The notes under the pieces are model-generated. The model had not been told where the DNA came from. It was given only the letters and a program-made list of their open reading frames with translations, and searched no databases. Source: an uncultured Clostridia bacterium (lineage in GTDB: Bacteria; Bacillota; Clostridia; Saccharofermentanales; Saccharofermentanaceae). From it: a DNA stretch of 64,000 nucleotides. Where the stretch lies: positions 62,001 through 126,000 of the forward strand of contig CAMYXF010000001.1 of NCBI GenBank assembly GCA_947303185.1. The letters run 5' to 3'. Both the position numbers and the translations under genes were made by a program. Shown here piece after piece: positions 13,583 to 22,324 of the stretch; position 1 is the stretch's first letter, and each line of letters opens with the position of its first letter.

Positions 13583-16207
13583 TTAAGTCGGCTCGCCCTG
13601 TAAAAGAGTCCAGTTATCCTTGTCACGGATATCATCATGTACACAAAGCCAGTAGCCGTTCGGATCCACAAACTGCGTGCCGTTATTGGTATTAACGTTT
13701 ATCTCTTCGGAACTGTATACATATACACCGTTAGACTTAATATCCTGATAGATCGGGTTATTGGTAAACGGATTAACAGGATTTTGTATGACGCCATCAA
13801 ACGCAAGAGACGGAGTATCGGCATTAGTCATAAACTCGTCAGATACAGTAAATCCGGTGCTGTTGAAATCCTTTACCATCAAAACAGGATTTACTGATTC
13901 AACATCAAAATCCGTATCATCAAGATCGAAATAGTCGAACTGGTTCATTCCAAATCCGTGGTCAGATACAATGATTATTCTTGTATTGTCGTACAGGCCG
14001 TTTTCGCGCAAGTAATCAAACCATTCGCCTAACGTTATACAAGCTTCCATGCTGCACTGATAAGTTGCATAACTTGCGAAATAATCCATGTTCATAGTTA
14101 CGCCGTCAACCGTGAAACGGTCTTCATGAGCCATATCGTAATCAGTATTATCAATGCTTTCTGCAGGAACATATTCAGGCTCCTTGAGAATGGACATATC
14201 ATGTGTCGAATTGTTGGTCATGACGAAGAAGCAATTGGTCTCTTCATCAGTTATTTCGGTTACATCGATCAATGCCGACAACGCTGCGTGAGCCTGCAGA
14301 TGGAGTTCGTTATATCCTTCCATGGCATGCTTACCTGTCTTGTTTCCCATGAACGTTGTTCTGTCAGAATCGAAGCGGTAATACTCACCGTTATCGTAAA
14401 GCACAGGCTGCAATGCATAAGGCATGATCTTCATAAGTCCATAACAGAAGAAGTTACGGTTAAGACGGTTTTCCATGTCGTTTCCGGAGTTAATGAGAAC
14501 TGGTTCCTTATAGTTAAATACACCGGACATATGGTAAGCATTTATGCCTTCATAACCGTCGAAAATACTTAAGTCAGGTATCCACTGGTAATTGGCATAA
14601 GCAGGATCTACTACGCTTACATTCCATCCTTCATCTGCAAAGATCGCAGGCATGGCAATGAGCGACTCGTTATGCTTATCAACCAAAGCTACTTCCGGAC
14701 GTGCATTTATCGCCTGAGGCGTGTAGTCGTATCCGCCAAACACAGCCGGAGCACCGAAATTCGTGTACTTACCGAATGAGACGGTATTGGGATAATACGT
14801 AAAGCCGTCAAACTTCTCGGCAACGTCAGGACGTTCGTTAAACAGATACGGAATGCAGGATCCATTCATCTTATCCATCATAATAACAACCACGTTCTGG
14901 CCTTTAGTCGTTAACGGTATGCTGACTTCCTCAGCCGTATTGTTGTAACTGATAATGACATTTGAAAGAAGCACTGATATTGCAGCGATCTGGAAGCCCG
15001 ATAAGATAACGACCGCACCAAGAGCAACCGTCAGAAGAAGACTGATGATCTTTCTTCCCCTGATCACGATGAATACGATCGCAGCTACGATTACTACATC
15101 TGCCAAAAGGTTGAATAGTATATCGGATATGCCGAAAGCCATAGGGTCTTCAAATATCAGCTTATTGGACAGAAAACCGAAATTCTTGTTAAAGACTACG
15201 TAGTTAATTACACCTGCAGCTGCCAGGCTGGGGAATACCAAGGAATATATCTGCTTGTGCTTTTTGGTAAGCAGGCAAAAGACAGGAACCCAAAGGACAA
15301 AAACGCCGATTGCCATAAACGCACTTACAACAAGATAATCAGTCGGATTATGAGGTTCTGTTATAAATGTATTTACCATCTCGGCAGGATTCTCGACGAT
15401 AACATCTGCAGGAATCAAAACACCTGTCAAAACAGCCAATACTCCACACGAGAGGAACACAGGCAGAAAACTGAATTCGCCCAGGTTAAGCTTCTTCTTT
15501 GCAGGAGAAGGTTTAACTGATTTACCGGGCTTCTTTATCAAACTTCCAATGATGTTTTTGCCGAGCGAAAAGACGTTATTTAATAGCCAGTAGAAAACGA
15601 GTCCGGCCGGAGAATGATATAGCAATACGAGGAAGATTACAGCAAGACCATATACCTGGACCTTTGCTCTTATAGGATGTCCTTTTGTGTAAATGATTCC
15701 GGACACGATATTGATCAGCGTCATCAGGACAGGCAGAACATTTACAGGGAAACTTCCTATGTGAAACATTGCATCTTCCGTTCCGAGATCGGCAATAATG
15801 CCGAAACTCATACCATGAAGACTCTGCATTCCTGATAAAAGATTGTACGCAGCTATAAAGAACGGGATCTGAAGAAGCAATGAAACAGAACTCTTCAGTG
15901 CGTATATCGGCTTATAATTATTGATCCTGTAGTACTCCTGGATCATAAAGAAACGCTCATCGCCTTTGAACGTCTTCTTTATGCGCTTTAATACAGGTGC
16001 CATCTTGGCCTGGATATCCCTGTCCTCTGCCTGCAATTCATCTGCGCGCTTATATAACGGAAGGACCAGAAAATTAACCGCAAGACTTAAGAAGATAATT
16101 GAGATGCCGGCATTGCCCGTTATCCTGTTTGCTATCGTGAAGATAACTTCAAAAAGAAGCTCTATCGGCGAGATTATTAACGTGTACAAAAGCGAAGCAA
16201 ACGTCAA
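13583..16207 (-). CDS. YidC/Oxa1-like insertase domain fused to a sulfatase/LTA-synthase-like domain
   Basis: 874 residues. Residues ~1-240 follow the YidC/SpoIIIJ core: helix, IIFLSLAVNFLVLPLYKRAD, charged hairpin (MAPVLKRIKKTFKGDERFFM), YRINNYKPIYALKSSVSLLL, and FYWLLNNVFSLGK. The hydrophilic-groove Arg of YidC (in TILIRLLILPL of B. subtilis) is Asn45 here. A basic linker (~245-262) leads to about five more helices (~265-435). Residues ~437-874 are an alkaline-phosphatase-superfamily domain: VVVIMMDKM (metal Asp445), GKYTNFGAPAVFGG (Thr482 as likely nucleophile), TNNSTHD (His669) and IIVSDHGFGM (Asp749, His750). This suggests an active extracytoplasmic hydrolase or phosphoglycerol/phosphoethanolamine-type transferase. 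Start is a TTG at 16207 behind GGAG; no ATG exists until ~residue 69, inside the domain. Function of the fusion is unknown. Confidence 0.85.
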   Translation of the reverse strand: MTFASLLYTLIISPIELLFEVIFTIANRITGNAGISIIFLSLAVNFLVLPLYKRADELQAEDRDIQAKMAPVLKRIKKTFKGDERFFMIQEYYRINNYKPIYALKSSVSLLLQIPFFIAAYNLLSGMQSLHGMSFGIIADLGTEDAMFHIGSFPVNVLPVLMTLINIVSGIIYTKGHPIRAKVQVYGLAVIFLVLLYHSPAGLVFYWLLNNVFSLGKNIIGSLIKKPGKSVKPSPAKKKLNLGEFSFLPVFLSCGVLAVLTGVLIPADVIVENPAEMVNTFITEPHNPTDYLVVSAFMAIGVFVLWVPVFCLLTKKHKQIYSLVFPSLAAAGVINYVVFNKNFGFLSNKLIFEDPMAFGISDILFNLLADVVIVAAIVFIVIRGRKIISLLLTVALGAVVILSGFQIAAISVLLSNVIISYNNTAEEVSIPLTTKGQNVVVIMMDKMNGSCIPYLFNERPDVAEKFDGFTYYPNTVSFGKYTNFGAPAVFGGYDYTPQAINARPEVALVDKHNESLIAMPAIFADEGWNVSVVDPAYANYQWIPDLSIFDGYEGINAYHMSGVFNYKEPVLINSGNDMENRLNRNFFCYGLMKIMPYALQPVLYDNGEYYRFDSDRTTFMGNKTGKHAMEGYNELHLQAHAALSALIDVTEITDEETNCFFVMTNNSTHDMSILKEPEYVPAESIDNTDYDMAHEDRFTVDGVTMNMDYFASYATYQCSMEACITLGEWFDYLRENGLYDNTRIIIVSDHGFGMNQFDYFDLDDTDFDVESVNPVLMVKDFNSTGFTVSDEFMTNADTPSLAFDGVIQNPVNPFTNNPIYQDIKSNGVYVYSSEEINVNTNNGTQFVDPNGYWLCVHDDIRDKDNWTLLQGEPT

Positions 16208-16271
16208 AATGTGGTCTCCTAGTCAGCATATCAGGACACTGATTGCCGTGTTTTCAAAATCTAATCTAACT

Positions 16272-16277
16272 ATTATA
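16272..16277 (-). promoter_or_regulatory. -10 element upstream of the YidC-sulfatase gene
   Basis: A perfect TATAAT on the minus strand, preceded by an AT-rich stretch with no clear -35 (TTTATT at 17 bp). It lies 65 bp before the TTG start and after the GrpB gene stop. Confidence 0.45.
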
Positions 16278-16304
16278 CAATTATTTTTTGAAACAATAAA
16301 AAGC

Positions 16305-16826
16305 TCACTGCTCACCGGAGTTAATGATCTGATAGATTCCCTCGATAAATGGCGACTTGTGCGCTATGTATCCGTCTATGTCATTGGGATAAAGCCTGGC
16401 GCCTTCTTCTTTGACTCTGCTGTACTCCTCTACTGCTTCAGGATGCGAGCGCAGATAGTCCCTGAAAGATATATGTCGTTTAAGCTCTGACGCATCCTTT
16501 GAACATACATACAGATGGTGTTTTCTCAGATGGTCCTTGCCCTCGTATTTAAACGCTTCACGGCCGGGGATACCGAGATCGCCTTCATGCTGATAACCTA
16601 TCGTCTCAAGTGCCGTCTTCACCTTTTCAAAGCTGCCTGCCCCTTCTATGACCACATCAATATCAATGATGGGCTTTGCAGAAAGCCCAGGGACTGAAGT
16701 GCTGCCGACATGTTCAATGCTCATCACCAGACCATCAAGAACCTGAATAAGTTCTGCTTTTATGTTTTCGAAATCATTTTTCCATGCCTCGTCATAAGGC
16801 ATGACTACTACGTACTTAGTGCTCAT
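16305..16826 (-). CDS. GrpB/UPF0157 nucleotidyltransferase-like protein
   Basis: 173 residues, full length for the family. Diagnostic stretches: HVGSTSVPGLSAKPIIDIDV (GS...DxD nucleotidyltransferase core), GIPGREAF, RKHHLYVC and FRDYLRSHPEAVEEYSRVKE. The family has a nucleotidyltransferase fold and is often fused to dephospho-CoA kinase, but its reaction is not settled. The start overlaps the stop of the upstream 386-residue gene by 4 nt (ATGA arrangement), so translation is coupled. Confidence 0.9.
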   Translation of the reverse strand: MSTKYVVVMPYDEAWKNDFENIKAELIQVLDGLVMSIEHVGSTSVPGLSAKPIIDIDVVIEGAGSFEKVKTALETIGYQHEGDLGIPGREAFKYEGKDHLRKHHLYVCSKDASELKRHISFRDYLRSHPEAVEEYSRVKEEGARLYPNDIDGYIAHKSPFIEGIYQIINSGEQ

Positions 16827-17983
16827 AACTCAACCGAATAACTCTCTGAATTTCTTCTGAAGTTACGGAAAGCCATCCAGCTTAATCCGTTCTTTTCTGC
16901 AATAGCCGGAAGCTTAACTGCTACATCGCACATATCCCAGGCAATGAAGTCTATGTATCCGAAATGAACTCCCGTGGCACCTCCGACAAACATGAATGAA
17001 TCAGGAAGATCTCTTTCCAGATCATTAGTGATAGCATCTCTGAGCTCCAGTATCTGTGTGCCTCTTGAGTCACTTTCAACCGTATCAATGGGATAGAAAA
17101 GATATCCAGCAGAGATGCCGTCGCCCTCAAGCGAATCCATCACATACGGAGTATCGTTGTAATAGCCATTCATGAGAGGGAGAAAACAAATTGAACCCGA
17201 TATGATATCAAAGCGCGTACCGTCTTTTGCTTCCTCATTGGGATTCATTCGGTATGCACTGTACATATCGATATATCTGTCAGTATCAAGAAGTTCTTCT
17301 TTGGTCAGTGGCAGATTGGAAACGAAATCATCCATAAGATCGTGAAGTCCGATAGAGGGCCTGTCCAAAGGTGCATCTAAAAACTTGATGTCACCGATAA
17401 ACTTCATCTCTGCAAGTTCGCCTACTGCTTGATCTAAAAGGATGTACAGCAGGTTATATGCAGCATTGATGTTGTTCTTAATGAGCGGCAGCATATTCTC
17501 ACAGTAAACAGAGAGATTTGCATATCCTTTATCCCACTCAGTCCACAAACATATATCCGAAGCGCAGACAGAGTTCTCACCCATCACGATCTGAAATCTG
17601 TCTATAGCCTGTCCGTTGGATTTTCTGCCTACGATTATGTTCCATTTCTCAAGGACTTCTGCAGGTGCCTTACTCTTAAAGTATGCCCTCGAAAAGAGAC
17701 TCGCCCAGTCACCCTCCAGATTTAAAATCAGGTCGTACTTATCTCCGTTGCGGCCTACCTCGGCATATGTTTTCGAGAATGCCGGCGAAAGAAGTTTATG
17801 GAGCTCATCTGATATCTGCTCAACACCTGCCTTGGCATCAATAAGCTGTCTCAAGACAACTTCTTCCTTAACAAATGCCTTCCAGCATGCATCAACTCTC
17901 TGGCGGAAAGATACATCGCAAAAAGGATAGTCCTTTAATGATTTGGTACCCGGATCAGCTAATCTGCTTTTGTCATTGAACAT
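16823..17983 (-). CDS. Unrecognised 386-residue cytoplasmic protein
   Basis: 386 residues with no membrane helix or signal peptide. It begins MFNDKSRLADPGTKSLKDYP and has an alpha/beta composition, with stretches such as YDLILNLEGDWASLFSRAYF, GFIDIKFLDA-like strands and GGATGVHFGYIDFIAWDMCD. The first part, with a Leu-rich helix at ~45-70, reads like a protein-interaction segment. I do not recognise a family. Lone proteins of this size next to GrpB, YjbR and similar genes in Clostridia are often annotated as hypothetical. It is translationally coupled to the GrpB gene and follows a 36-codon short frame. Confidence 0.7.
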   Translation of the reverse strand: MFNDKSRLADPGTKSLKDYPFCDVSFRQRVDACWKAFVKEEVVLRQLIDAKAGVEQISDELHKLLSPAFSKTYAEVGRNGDKYDLILNLEGDWASLFSRAYFKSKAPAEVLEKWNIIVGRKSNGQAIDRFQIVMGENSVCASDICLWTEWDKGYANLSVYCENMLPLIKNNINAAYNLLYILLDQAVGELAEMKFIGDIKFLDAPLDRPSIGLHDLMDDFVSNLPLTKEELLDTDRYIDMYSAYRMNPNEEAKDGTRFDIISGSICFLPLMNGYYNDTPYVMDSLEGDGISAGYLFYPIDTVESDSRGTQILELRDAITNDLERDLPDSFMFVGGATGVHFGYIDFIAWDMCDVAVKLPAIAEKNGLSWMAFRNFRRNSESYSVEL

Positions 17984-17995
17984 ATTGATATCCCC

Positions 17996-18106
17996 TTATG
18001 TCGACTGTTTGAAAAACGATTCCAGTTCCTTTGCCTTATACTCTTTAGGAGCCTTCATCTTCATCATGCTTTCTTCACTCTTATATACAAACTTACCGTT
18101 CTTCAA
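17996..18106 (-). CDS. Possible 36-residue short protein
   Basis: TTG start at 18106 with GGGGAA just upstream, ending at a TAA. The product is lysine-rich (KNGKFVYKSEESMMKMKAPK, then EYKAKELESFFKQST). It fits exactly between the YjbR gene stop and the next gene start. It may be a tiny protein or the tail of a lost gene. Low confidence. Confidence 0.3.
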   Translation of the reverse strand: MKNGKFVYKSEESMMKMKAPKEYKAKELESFFKQST

Positions 18107-18108
18107 AC

Positions 18109-18501
18109 TTATTCCCCTTTAGCAGGAGCATCCTTTGCATTATTTTCAAGAATCTCTTTCTGCTTTTTCTTAGATAAACTTTGGAAAACTATGCTGTATG
18201 CATTTTCGAGCATTCCCTTAACGACATCGTCAGGAACTTTGCCGTCTGCCTTTATTGAATTCCAGTGAACTTTATTCATGTAATATCCGGGAATAACATC
18301 TTCGAACTGGCCGCGCCAGAACTCTCCTTCTGCAGGCTCCAGTTTCAGCGTAATGTATACAGGCTTGTTGTCATCATCCCTACAGATTGCAGCGAACATC
18401 TTGCCTTCGATCTGATATCTTATCCAGTTCCATTCCTCCTGAAGGTCCTTTGTAACACCGGGTTTTACCATCAGGAATTCATCTATCCATTCATACTTCA
18501 T
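18109..18501 (-). CDS. MmcQ/YjbR-family protein
   Basis: 130 residues. Family marks are MKYEWIDEFLMVKPGVTKDL (the usual start of a YjbR-type fold), KMFAAICRDDDNKPVYITLK and YYMNKVHWNSIKADGKVPDD (the conserved HWNS...DG...D stretch). The fold is a double-wing motif. Members are called DNA-binding by homology, though no clear role is known. A Lys/Gln-rich C-terminus (SLSKKKQKEILENNAKD) follows. It lies 12 nt after the oxidoreductase gene and is probably cotranscribed with it. Confidence 0.88.
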   Translation of the reverse strand: MKYEWIDEFLMVKPGVTKDLQEEWNWIRYQIEGKMFAAICRDDDNKPVYITLKLEPAEGEFWRGQFEDVIPGYYMNKVHWNSIKADGKVPDDVVKGMLENAYSIVFQSLSKKKQKEILENNAKDAPAKGE

Positions 18502-18513
18502 GTCTTTTACTCC

Positions 18514-19443
18514 TCAGATTTCTTCTATTACCGATGTTCCCTCTTTGCCCATCGTCCATTTCCACTGCTCATTGAAGCGGAGTTTTCCGTTCTCGACAGA
18601 AGGCGCGGAATCACATGAACCGGTTCTCAATTCGCCATCCGTATTCATGTGCTGATAGTTGAAGTGCATATTGTGATCCTCGTCCATAGTTCCGATGAGG
18701 AATCCCTTTACGATGCTGCCGCCTGAATACTCAGCCCAGATAACATTACCCTTCTGGTGATAGCAGAATACGGTCTTGTCGGATACTTCGCCCGATTCGG
18801 AATTCTCGATTGCGGTGAAAAACTTATCGTCTACTGTAAATGTTTCTCCTGCATCTGCAAAAAAGTTCTTTCCCTTCTCATAGGCTTTCTCGAGATAAGC
18901 ATCCCAGTTATTCTCGCGCGTCTCTAACTTTCTTGAAGTACCGTCGAAAACAACGAACTCCTTCTGCTTTGCGCGGTTGAAAAGTCTGTCGCCTAACATT
19001 ACTTTCTTCATGCTGGCAAGAAGACCAAAATGCTCGAGTTTCTCAATCGGGGTGCCTGCAATACAGAGGAGCATGGCCTTGTCCAGCATCTTCATTTTCT
19101 TGTTATCGCCATACGCGAATCCGTATGTCCAAACACGGTCAAACCAGCCGACAAGTTTTGCAGGTGCCTCTGTCCAGAAGACAGGATAGATAAATGCGAT
19201 TGCATCTGCTGAATTGATCTTCTCATGCTCTGCAAGAACGTCCTCTTCCGTAAACGGAATGTTCTCGTATTTTGCGTCTCTTAAATACTGCTGCTCTGTC
19301 ATGTCAGTCTTGAAATCCATCGCATAGAGATCAGACATGACATATTCGTTTCCGCCGTCAATGATTCCCTTTATAAATGAGTCACGGAGATTCTTCGTAA
19401 ATGAATCTTCGGACGGGTGGCAATAAACTATAAATACTTTCAT
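18514..19443 (-). CDS. NAD(P)H-dependent quinone-type oxidoreductase fused to a small C-terminal domain
   Basis: 309 residues. Residues 1-190 form a flavodoxin-like fold: MKVFIVYCHPSEDSFTKNL at the FMN phosphate loop, AIAFIYPVFWTEAPAKLVGW (conserved P-V-F-W region) and WTYGFAYGD. This matches MdaB/NQO-type reductases. After a linker, residues ~205-309 form a second domain beginning FCYHQKGNVIWAEYSGGSIV and containing HFNYQHMNTDGELRTGSC and LRFNEQWKWT. In databases this second domain usually stands alone, often mislabelled N-acetylglutamate synthase. The fusion suggests a two-step or regulated reductase. The start at 19443 has no rival. Confidence 0.82.
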   Translation of the reverse strand: MKVFIVYCHPSEDSFTKNLRDSFIKGIIDGGNEYVMSDLYAMDFKTDMTEQQYLRDAKYENIPFTEEDVLAEHEKINSADAIAFIYPVFWTEAPAKLVGWFDRVWTYGFAYGDNKKMKMLDKAMLLCIAGTPIEKLEHFGLLASMKKVMLGDRLFNRAKQKEFVVFDGTSRKLETRENNWDAYLEKAYEKGKNFFADAGETFTVDDKFFTAIENSESGEVSDKTVFCYHQKGNVIWAEYSGGSIVKGFLIGTMDEDHNMHFNYQHMNTDGELRTGSCDSAPSVENGKLRFNEQWKWTMGKEGTSVIEEI

Positions 19444-19588
19444 ATTCGTATACCCCTTTTCCCCTGCTATTCTATGACATTATAATCCATTGGCAGACCG
19501 GAATTGTTAAATTTAATTAAGAAAATATTCAAATAAACGACTGTTTCATATATCATATGGATATGAGGAAGGTAATAGGAGATTGGAA

Positions 19589-20251
19589 ATGGATATTATT
19601 GTCGCCGAAAACTTAAAAAAGCTGAGAGAAAAGCATAACCTCACCCAGGAAGCGCTGGCGCTGGAATGGGGTGTTCCTGAACTCGCTATTTACAAATGGG
19701 AGGCCGGCCGCCTTCCCGTTGAATATAAGATGCTGCAGAAGATCGCAGATTTCTACGATGTCACCGTAGAAACATTTTTTGTTGACGAGTCTGCCCATAA
19801 GCCTACTGCATCTGATAAGGTATCGTTTAACTGCAGGATCTGCGGCGGAGACCTGGTTTACGACTTTGCTTCCACATCATGCAGATGCGCAAACTGCGGT
19901 AACAAGTGGGCCATAGGTGAGTTGTATCCCAAATATTCCCACGTTATCGCAACCATCAACAAGGCAGGCAGGATCTTAAACAGCAAGACTGTTCTTGCCT
20001 CCGCTGATGAAGCCAAGCTTCTTTACAAGCAGGCCATTAATGAGTGCAGCAGGATCCAGGATGCTATCTCTTCTGATCTCATCAAGATCTGTGATGACGG
20101 CGTGGCAGAAGCCGAAAAACTTGAGACCTACTGCAGAGGCAAATATTTCTTTGACAACAGGTCTTATAAGAGTGCTCTTAAAGAGCTGGTGAAAGTCAGC
20201 GGTTACAAAGACGCTGATGACATGATCAGACGCTGCAAAGGCGAGAAATAA
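19589..20251 (+). CDS. XRE regulator with a zinc-ribbon and helical C-terminus
   Basis: 220 residues: helix-turn-helix at ~5-60 (LTQEALALEWGVPELAIYKW), then a four-Cys zinc-ribbon (CRICGG...CRCANCG) at ~80-105, then a helical domain that may be a repeat (SADEAKLLYKQAINECSRIQ, YFFDNRSYKSALKELVKVSG). The last part resembles TPR-like units found in Clostridial zinc-ribbon proteins. The ATG at 19589 sits 6 nt after AGGAGA; a TTG 6 nt earlier is less likely. It heads a three-gene plus-strand group whose other members also carry zinc-ribbons. Confidence 0.8.
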   Translation: MDIIVAENLKKLREKHNLTQEALALEWGVPELAIYKWEAGRLPVEYKMLQKIADFYDVTVETFFVDESAHKPTASDKVSFNCRICGGDLVYDFASTSCRCANCGNKWAIGELYPKYSHVIATINKAGRILNSKTVLASADEAKLLYKQAINECSRIQDAISSDLIKICDDGVAEAEKLETYCRGKYFFDNRSYKSALKELVKVSGYKDADDMIRRCKGEK

Positions 20252-20302
20252 ATCAGACGGTTGATTTAACTTACAATCCAAAATACTAAGGAGGAAATAG
20301 GA

Positions 20303-21001
20303 ATGGCGTTTTGTGCGAAATGTGGTGCGGTTGTAGCAGATTCTTCTGCTTTCTGCGAAGTATGCGGTCAGGCAATTGATACAGACAGACAATTTAGGTC
20401 TTCTTATGTCTCTCCTAATCCCACTACAAAGGAAGAAAGCATTCAGCTCTGCAATTTATTGGCATCTAAATATGCTACATATGACAAGCTCAAAGAAGAC
20501 ATCAAGGATGCCGAATTCCAGGTCAAAAAAATGGAAGTAAGTTCCAATCCCCCGAGATATTGGTTCTTCAGGTTTTATTGGCCGACCTTTATCTTTGCTG
20601 CTGTAGCATGTTTTGTTACAACATTTCTCTTTGCCTTTTTGATCGCAGCTTCAGGCTCGGATGCAATAGAACTTGCTGAAGCACCGGGTTATCTCTCAAT
20701 TCCGATCACACTTTTAATCGGAATTCCGATCGCTAAAGTCAGACAAAACAAGGCTAACGACAGACTGGCGCAGAATGACATGATGACTGCCAGCAAAGCA
20801 AATCAATTGCGTGCCCAGATTGCCGACATGAAAAAGAAGCAAAGCGATTTCTCAGATGAATTACAGGAATACAAAGAGCTTATCCCCATGAACATGAGAA
20901 ATCAGAGAAGTATCCTCAAGATCAAGAGAGCGCTTGAAATAAGCACAGCCCAGACAATTGAAGAGGCTATCGAGATAGTGAAGAATCCGAGAGGAATGTA
21001 A
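20303..21001 (+). CDS. Zinc-ribbon membrane protein
   Basis: 232 residues. The N-terminus is a classic zinc-ribbon (FCAKCGAVVADSSAFCEVCG, with CxxC pairs), followed by a coiled-coil helix (YATYDKLKEDIKDAEFQVKK), two membrane helices (~97-120 and ~127-147) and a second long coiled-coil (AQNDMMTASKANQLRAQIAD, continuing to ~205). The architecture resembles other zinc-ribbon membrane proteins of gut Clostridia with unknown role. A strong AAGGAGGAAATAGGA precedes the ATG. It lies 51 nt after the XRE zinc-ribbon gene and is probably in the same transcript. Confidence 0.8.
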   Translation: MAFCAKCGAVVADSSAFCEVCGQAIDTDRQFRSSYVSPNPTTKEESIQLCNLLASKYATYDKLKEDIKDAEFQVKKMEVSSNPPRYWFFRFYWPTFIFAAVACFVTTFLFAFLIAASGSDAIELAEAPGYLSIPITLLIGIPIAKVRQNKANDRLAQNDMMTASKANQLRAQIADMKKKQSDFSDELQEYKELIPMNMRNQRSILKIKRALEISTAQTIEEAIEIVKNPRGM

Positions 21002-21075
21002 AACCCTTATTTTTTACCTTCAATATCATATAATTAGGAAAAGAAACTAGTTGTATTTTTTGACCGGAGGAACAG

Positions 21076-21891
21076 ATGGGCCACAGAAATCCCATGGTAA
21101 AAATTTTAGCCGAGGCGTGGATCGTGGTGCCATATGCAATCTTTGCGATCTTATATGGAATATACAACAGAGAGTTTCCGGGCCTTGAACCGATAAATGC
21201 CACCGTTTACATAGTGGCAGGATTATTGTTTATCCCGAGCTATACACAGGCTCCAAGGACTTATGCACTGCCGGAGCTCCGCCGTTATGGTGCATCAGAA
21301 TATCCTGCATTCAGCAGAAAGTATACCTACAAAAGAGCCGGAAGTAATTTTACATGGGCCGGCATAGACGAGAAGTGTTACCGCATAGCATTTTCCGCTT
21401 CGGAACAGGGCACAGAAAATGGCCGGGAAGTCTTAAAAGTCATGAAGAGCAAACCCTGGATCATATGGCTTCAACCTGGTGTATGGCTTGCCATATATAC
21501 GGTGCTCCTCGTCATGAATATCTTTCTAGATAATGCCGTATCTTCGCTTTTCGCCACCATGGGCACAAGCACAGGAATTATCGTATTAAGACAAATTGTA
21601 TTCTATCTGCCGTGTGTACTGGCATTTGCATGCCCTGTCTTAAGCTTTATCTTCGTCATTGTCAGGGACAACATTCTCTATGAATGCGCAGTAAAACTGG
21701 CAAACGATATCGAGGCAGAGTTGATTGCAAAAGCAGGTTCTCCTATGAAGTGTTATCGCAACGTCTGCCCTAACTGCGGTACAGTCTCAACCTCATCACT
21801 TAAGAACTGCGTCAGCTGCGGAACATCTCTGGAAGTATTGGATTGCACCATGGGCGCAGGTTCATTAACGTTCGTTAGAGACGACGATTAA
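21076..21891 (+). CDS. Membrane protein with C-terminal zinc-ribbon
   Basis: 271 residues: two membrane helices near the N-terminus (~10-28 and ~38-56), a cytoplasmic segment, two more helices (~132-150 and ~170-200), and a C-terminal zinc-ribbon (CPNCGTVSTSSLKNCVSCGT). Mirror-image topology to the previous gene: here the ribbon is at the C-end. CGGAGG precedes the ATG by 7 bp. The two genes may encode a complex; this is inferred from order only. Confidence 0.75.
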   Translation: MGHRNPMVKILAEAWIVVPYAIFAILYGIYNREFPGLEPINATVYIVAGLLFIPSYTQAPRTYALPELRRYGASEYPAFSRKYTYKRAGSNFTWAGIDEKCYRIAFSASEQGTENGREVLKVMKSKPWIIWLQPGVWLAIYTVLLVMNIFLDNAVSSLFATMGTSTGIIVLRQIVFYLPCVLAFACPVLSFIFVIVRDNILYECAVKLANDIEAELIAKAGSPMKCYRNVCPNCGTVSTSSLKNCVSCGTSLEVLDCTMGAGSLTFVRDDD

Positions 21892-21899
21892 CATAGAAT

Positions 21900-22289
21900 T
21901 CAATCTGCGAATCTCAGAAGATATCCATCTGGATCCTGAATTAGAAACTCATGCTGGACGATGTAATTATCGCCCTCTCTGTAACTGTTTTCCATTATTT
22001 CCCTGAAAGGTTTTATACCAAACTCAAGCACTCTGTTATAGAGTTCCACGGCATCAGGGACAGCCATCTCAAAGTTGATACCTCTTCCATAAGGATGCTC
22101 CATCTCGCCGACTGACCAATGGCCGTTTTCCTGTTCAAACATGATCTGGTTTTCATAGAACGAGAGAAATACAAATTTGTTCTCAGGTCTTTCATATTCT
22201 ATCTTGAACCCAAGCTTGTTTACATAGAAATCCTTTGTTCTCTCAATATCATCAACCGTAAGTTCAGGTATCAGTGAATTAAACTTCAT
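21900..22289 (-). CDS. VOC-superfamily (glyoxalase/bleomycin-resistance-like) protein
   Basis: 129 residues, the normal size for a single-chain VOC protein (two beta-alpha-beta-beta-beta units). Family stretches: PELTVDDIERTKDFYVNKLG (start of unit 1), KFVFLSFYENQIMFEQENG, and FLIQDPDGYLLRFAD (unit 2; the Glu of QDPDGY-type metal site is shifted). Role unknown: resistance protein or lactoylglutathione-lyase-like. The ATG at 22289 follows GAGGGA; the TTG two codons earlier is less likely. Confidence 0.85.
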   Translation of the reverse strand: MKFNSLIPELTVDDIERTKDFYVNKLGFKIEYERPENKFVFLSFYENQIMFEQENGHWSVGEMEHPYGRGINFEMAVPDAVELYNRVLEFGIKPFREIMENSYREGDNYIVQHEFLIQDPDGYLLRFAD

Positions 22290-22324
22290 ACACAATCCCT
22301 CTCATTACTTCAGCGGATAATCCG

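Noticed and set aside
16823..17983. Restriction, toxin or immunity protein
   Set aside because: No motif supports any of these; left as unrecognised.
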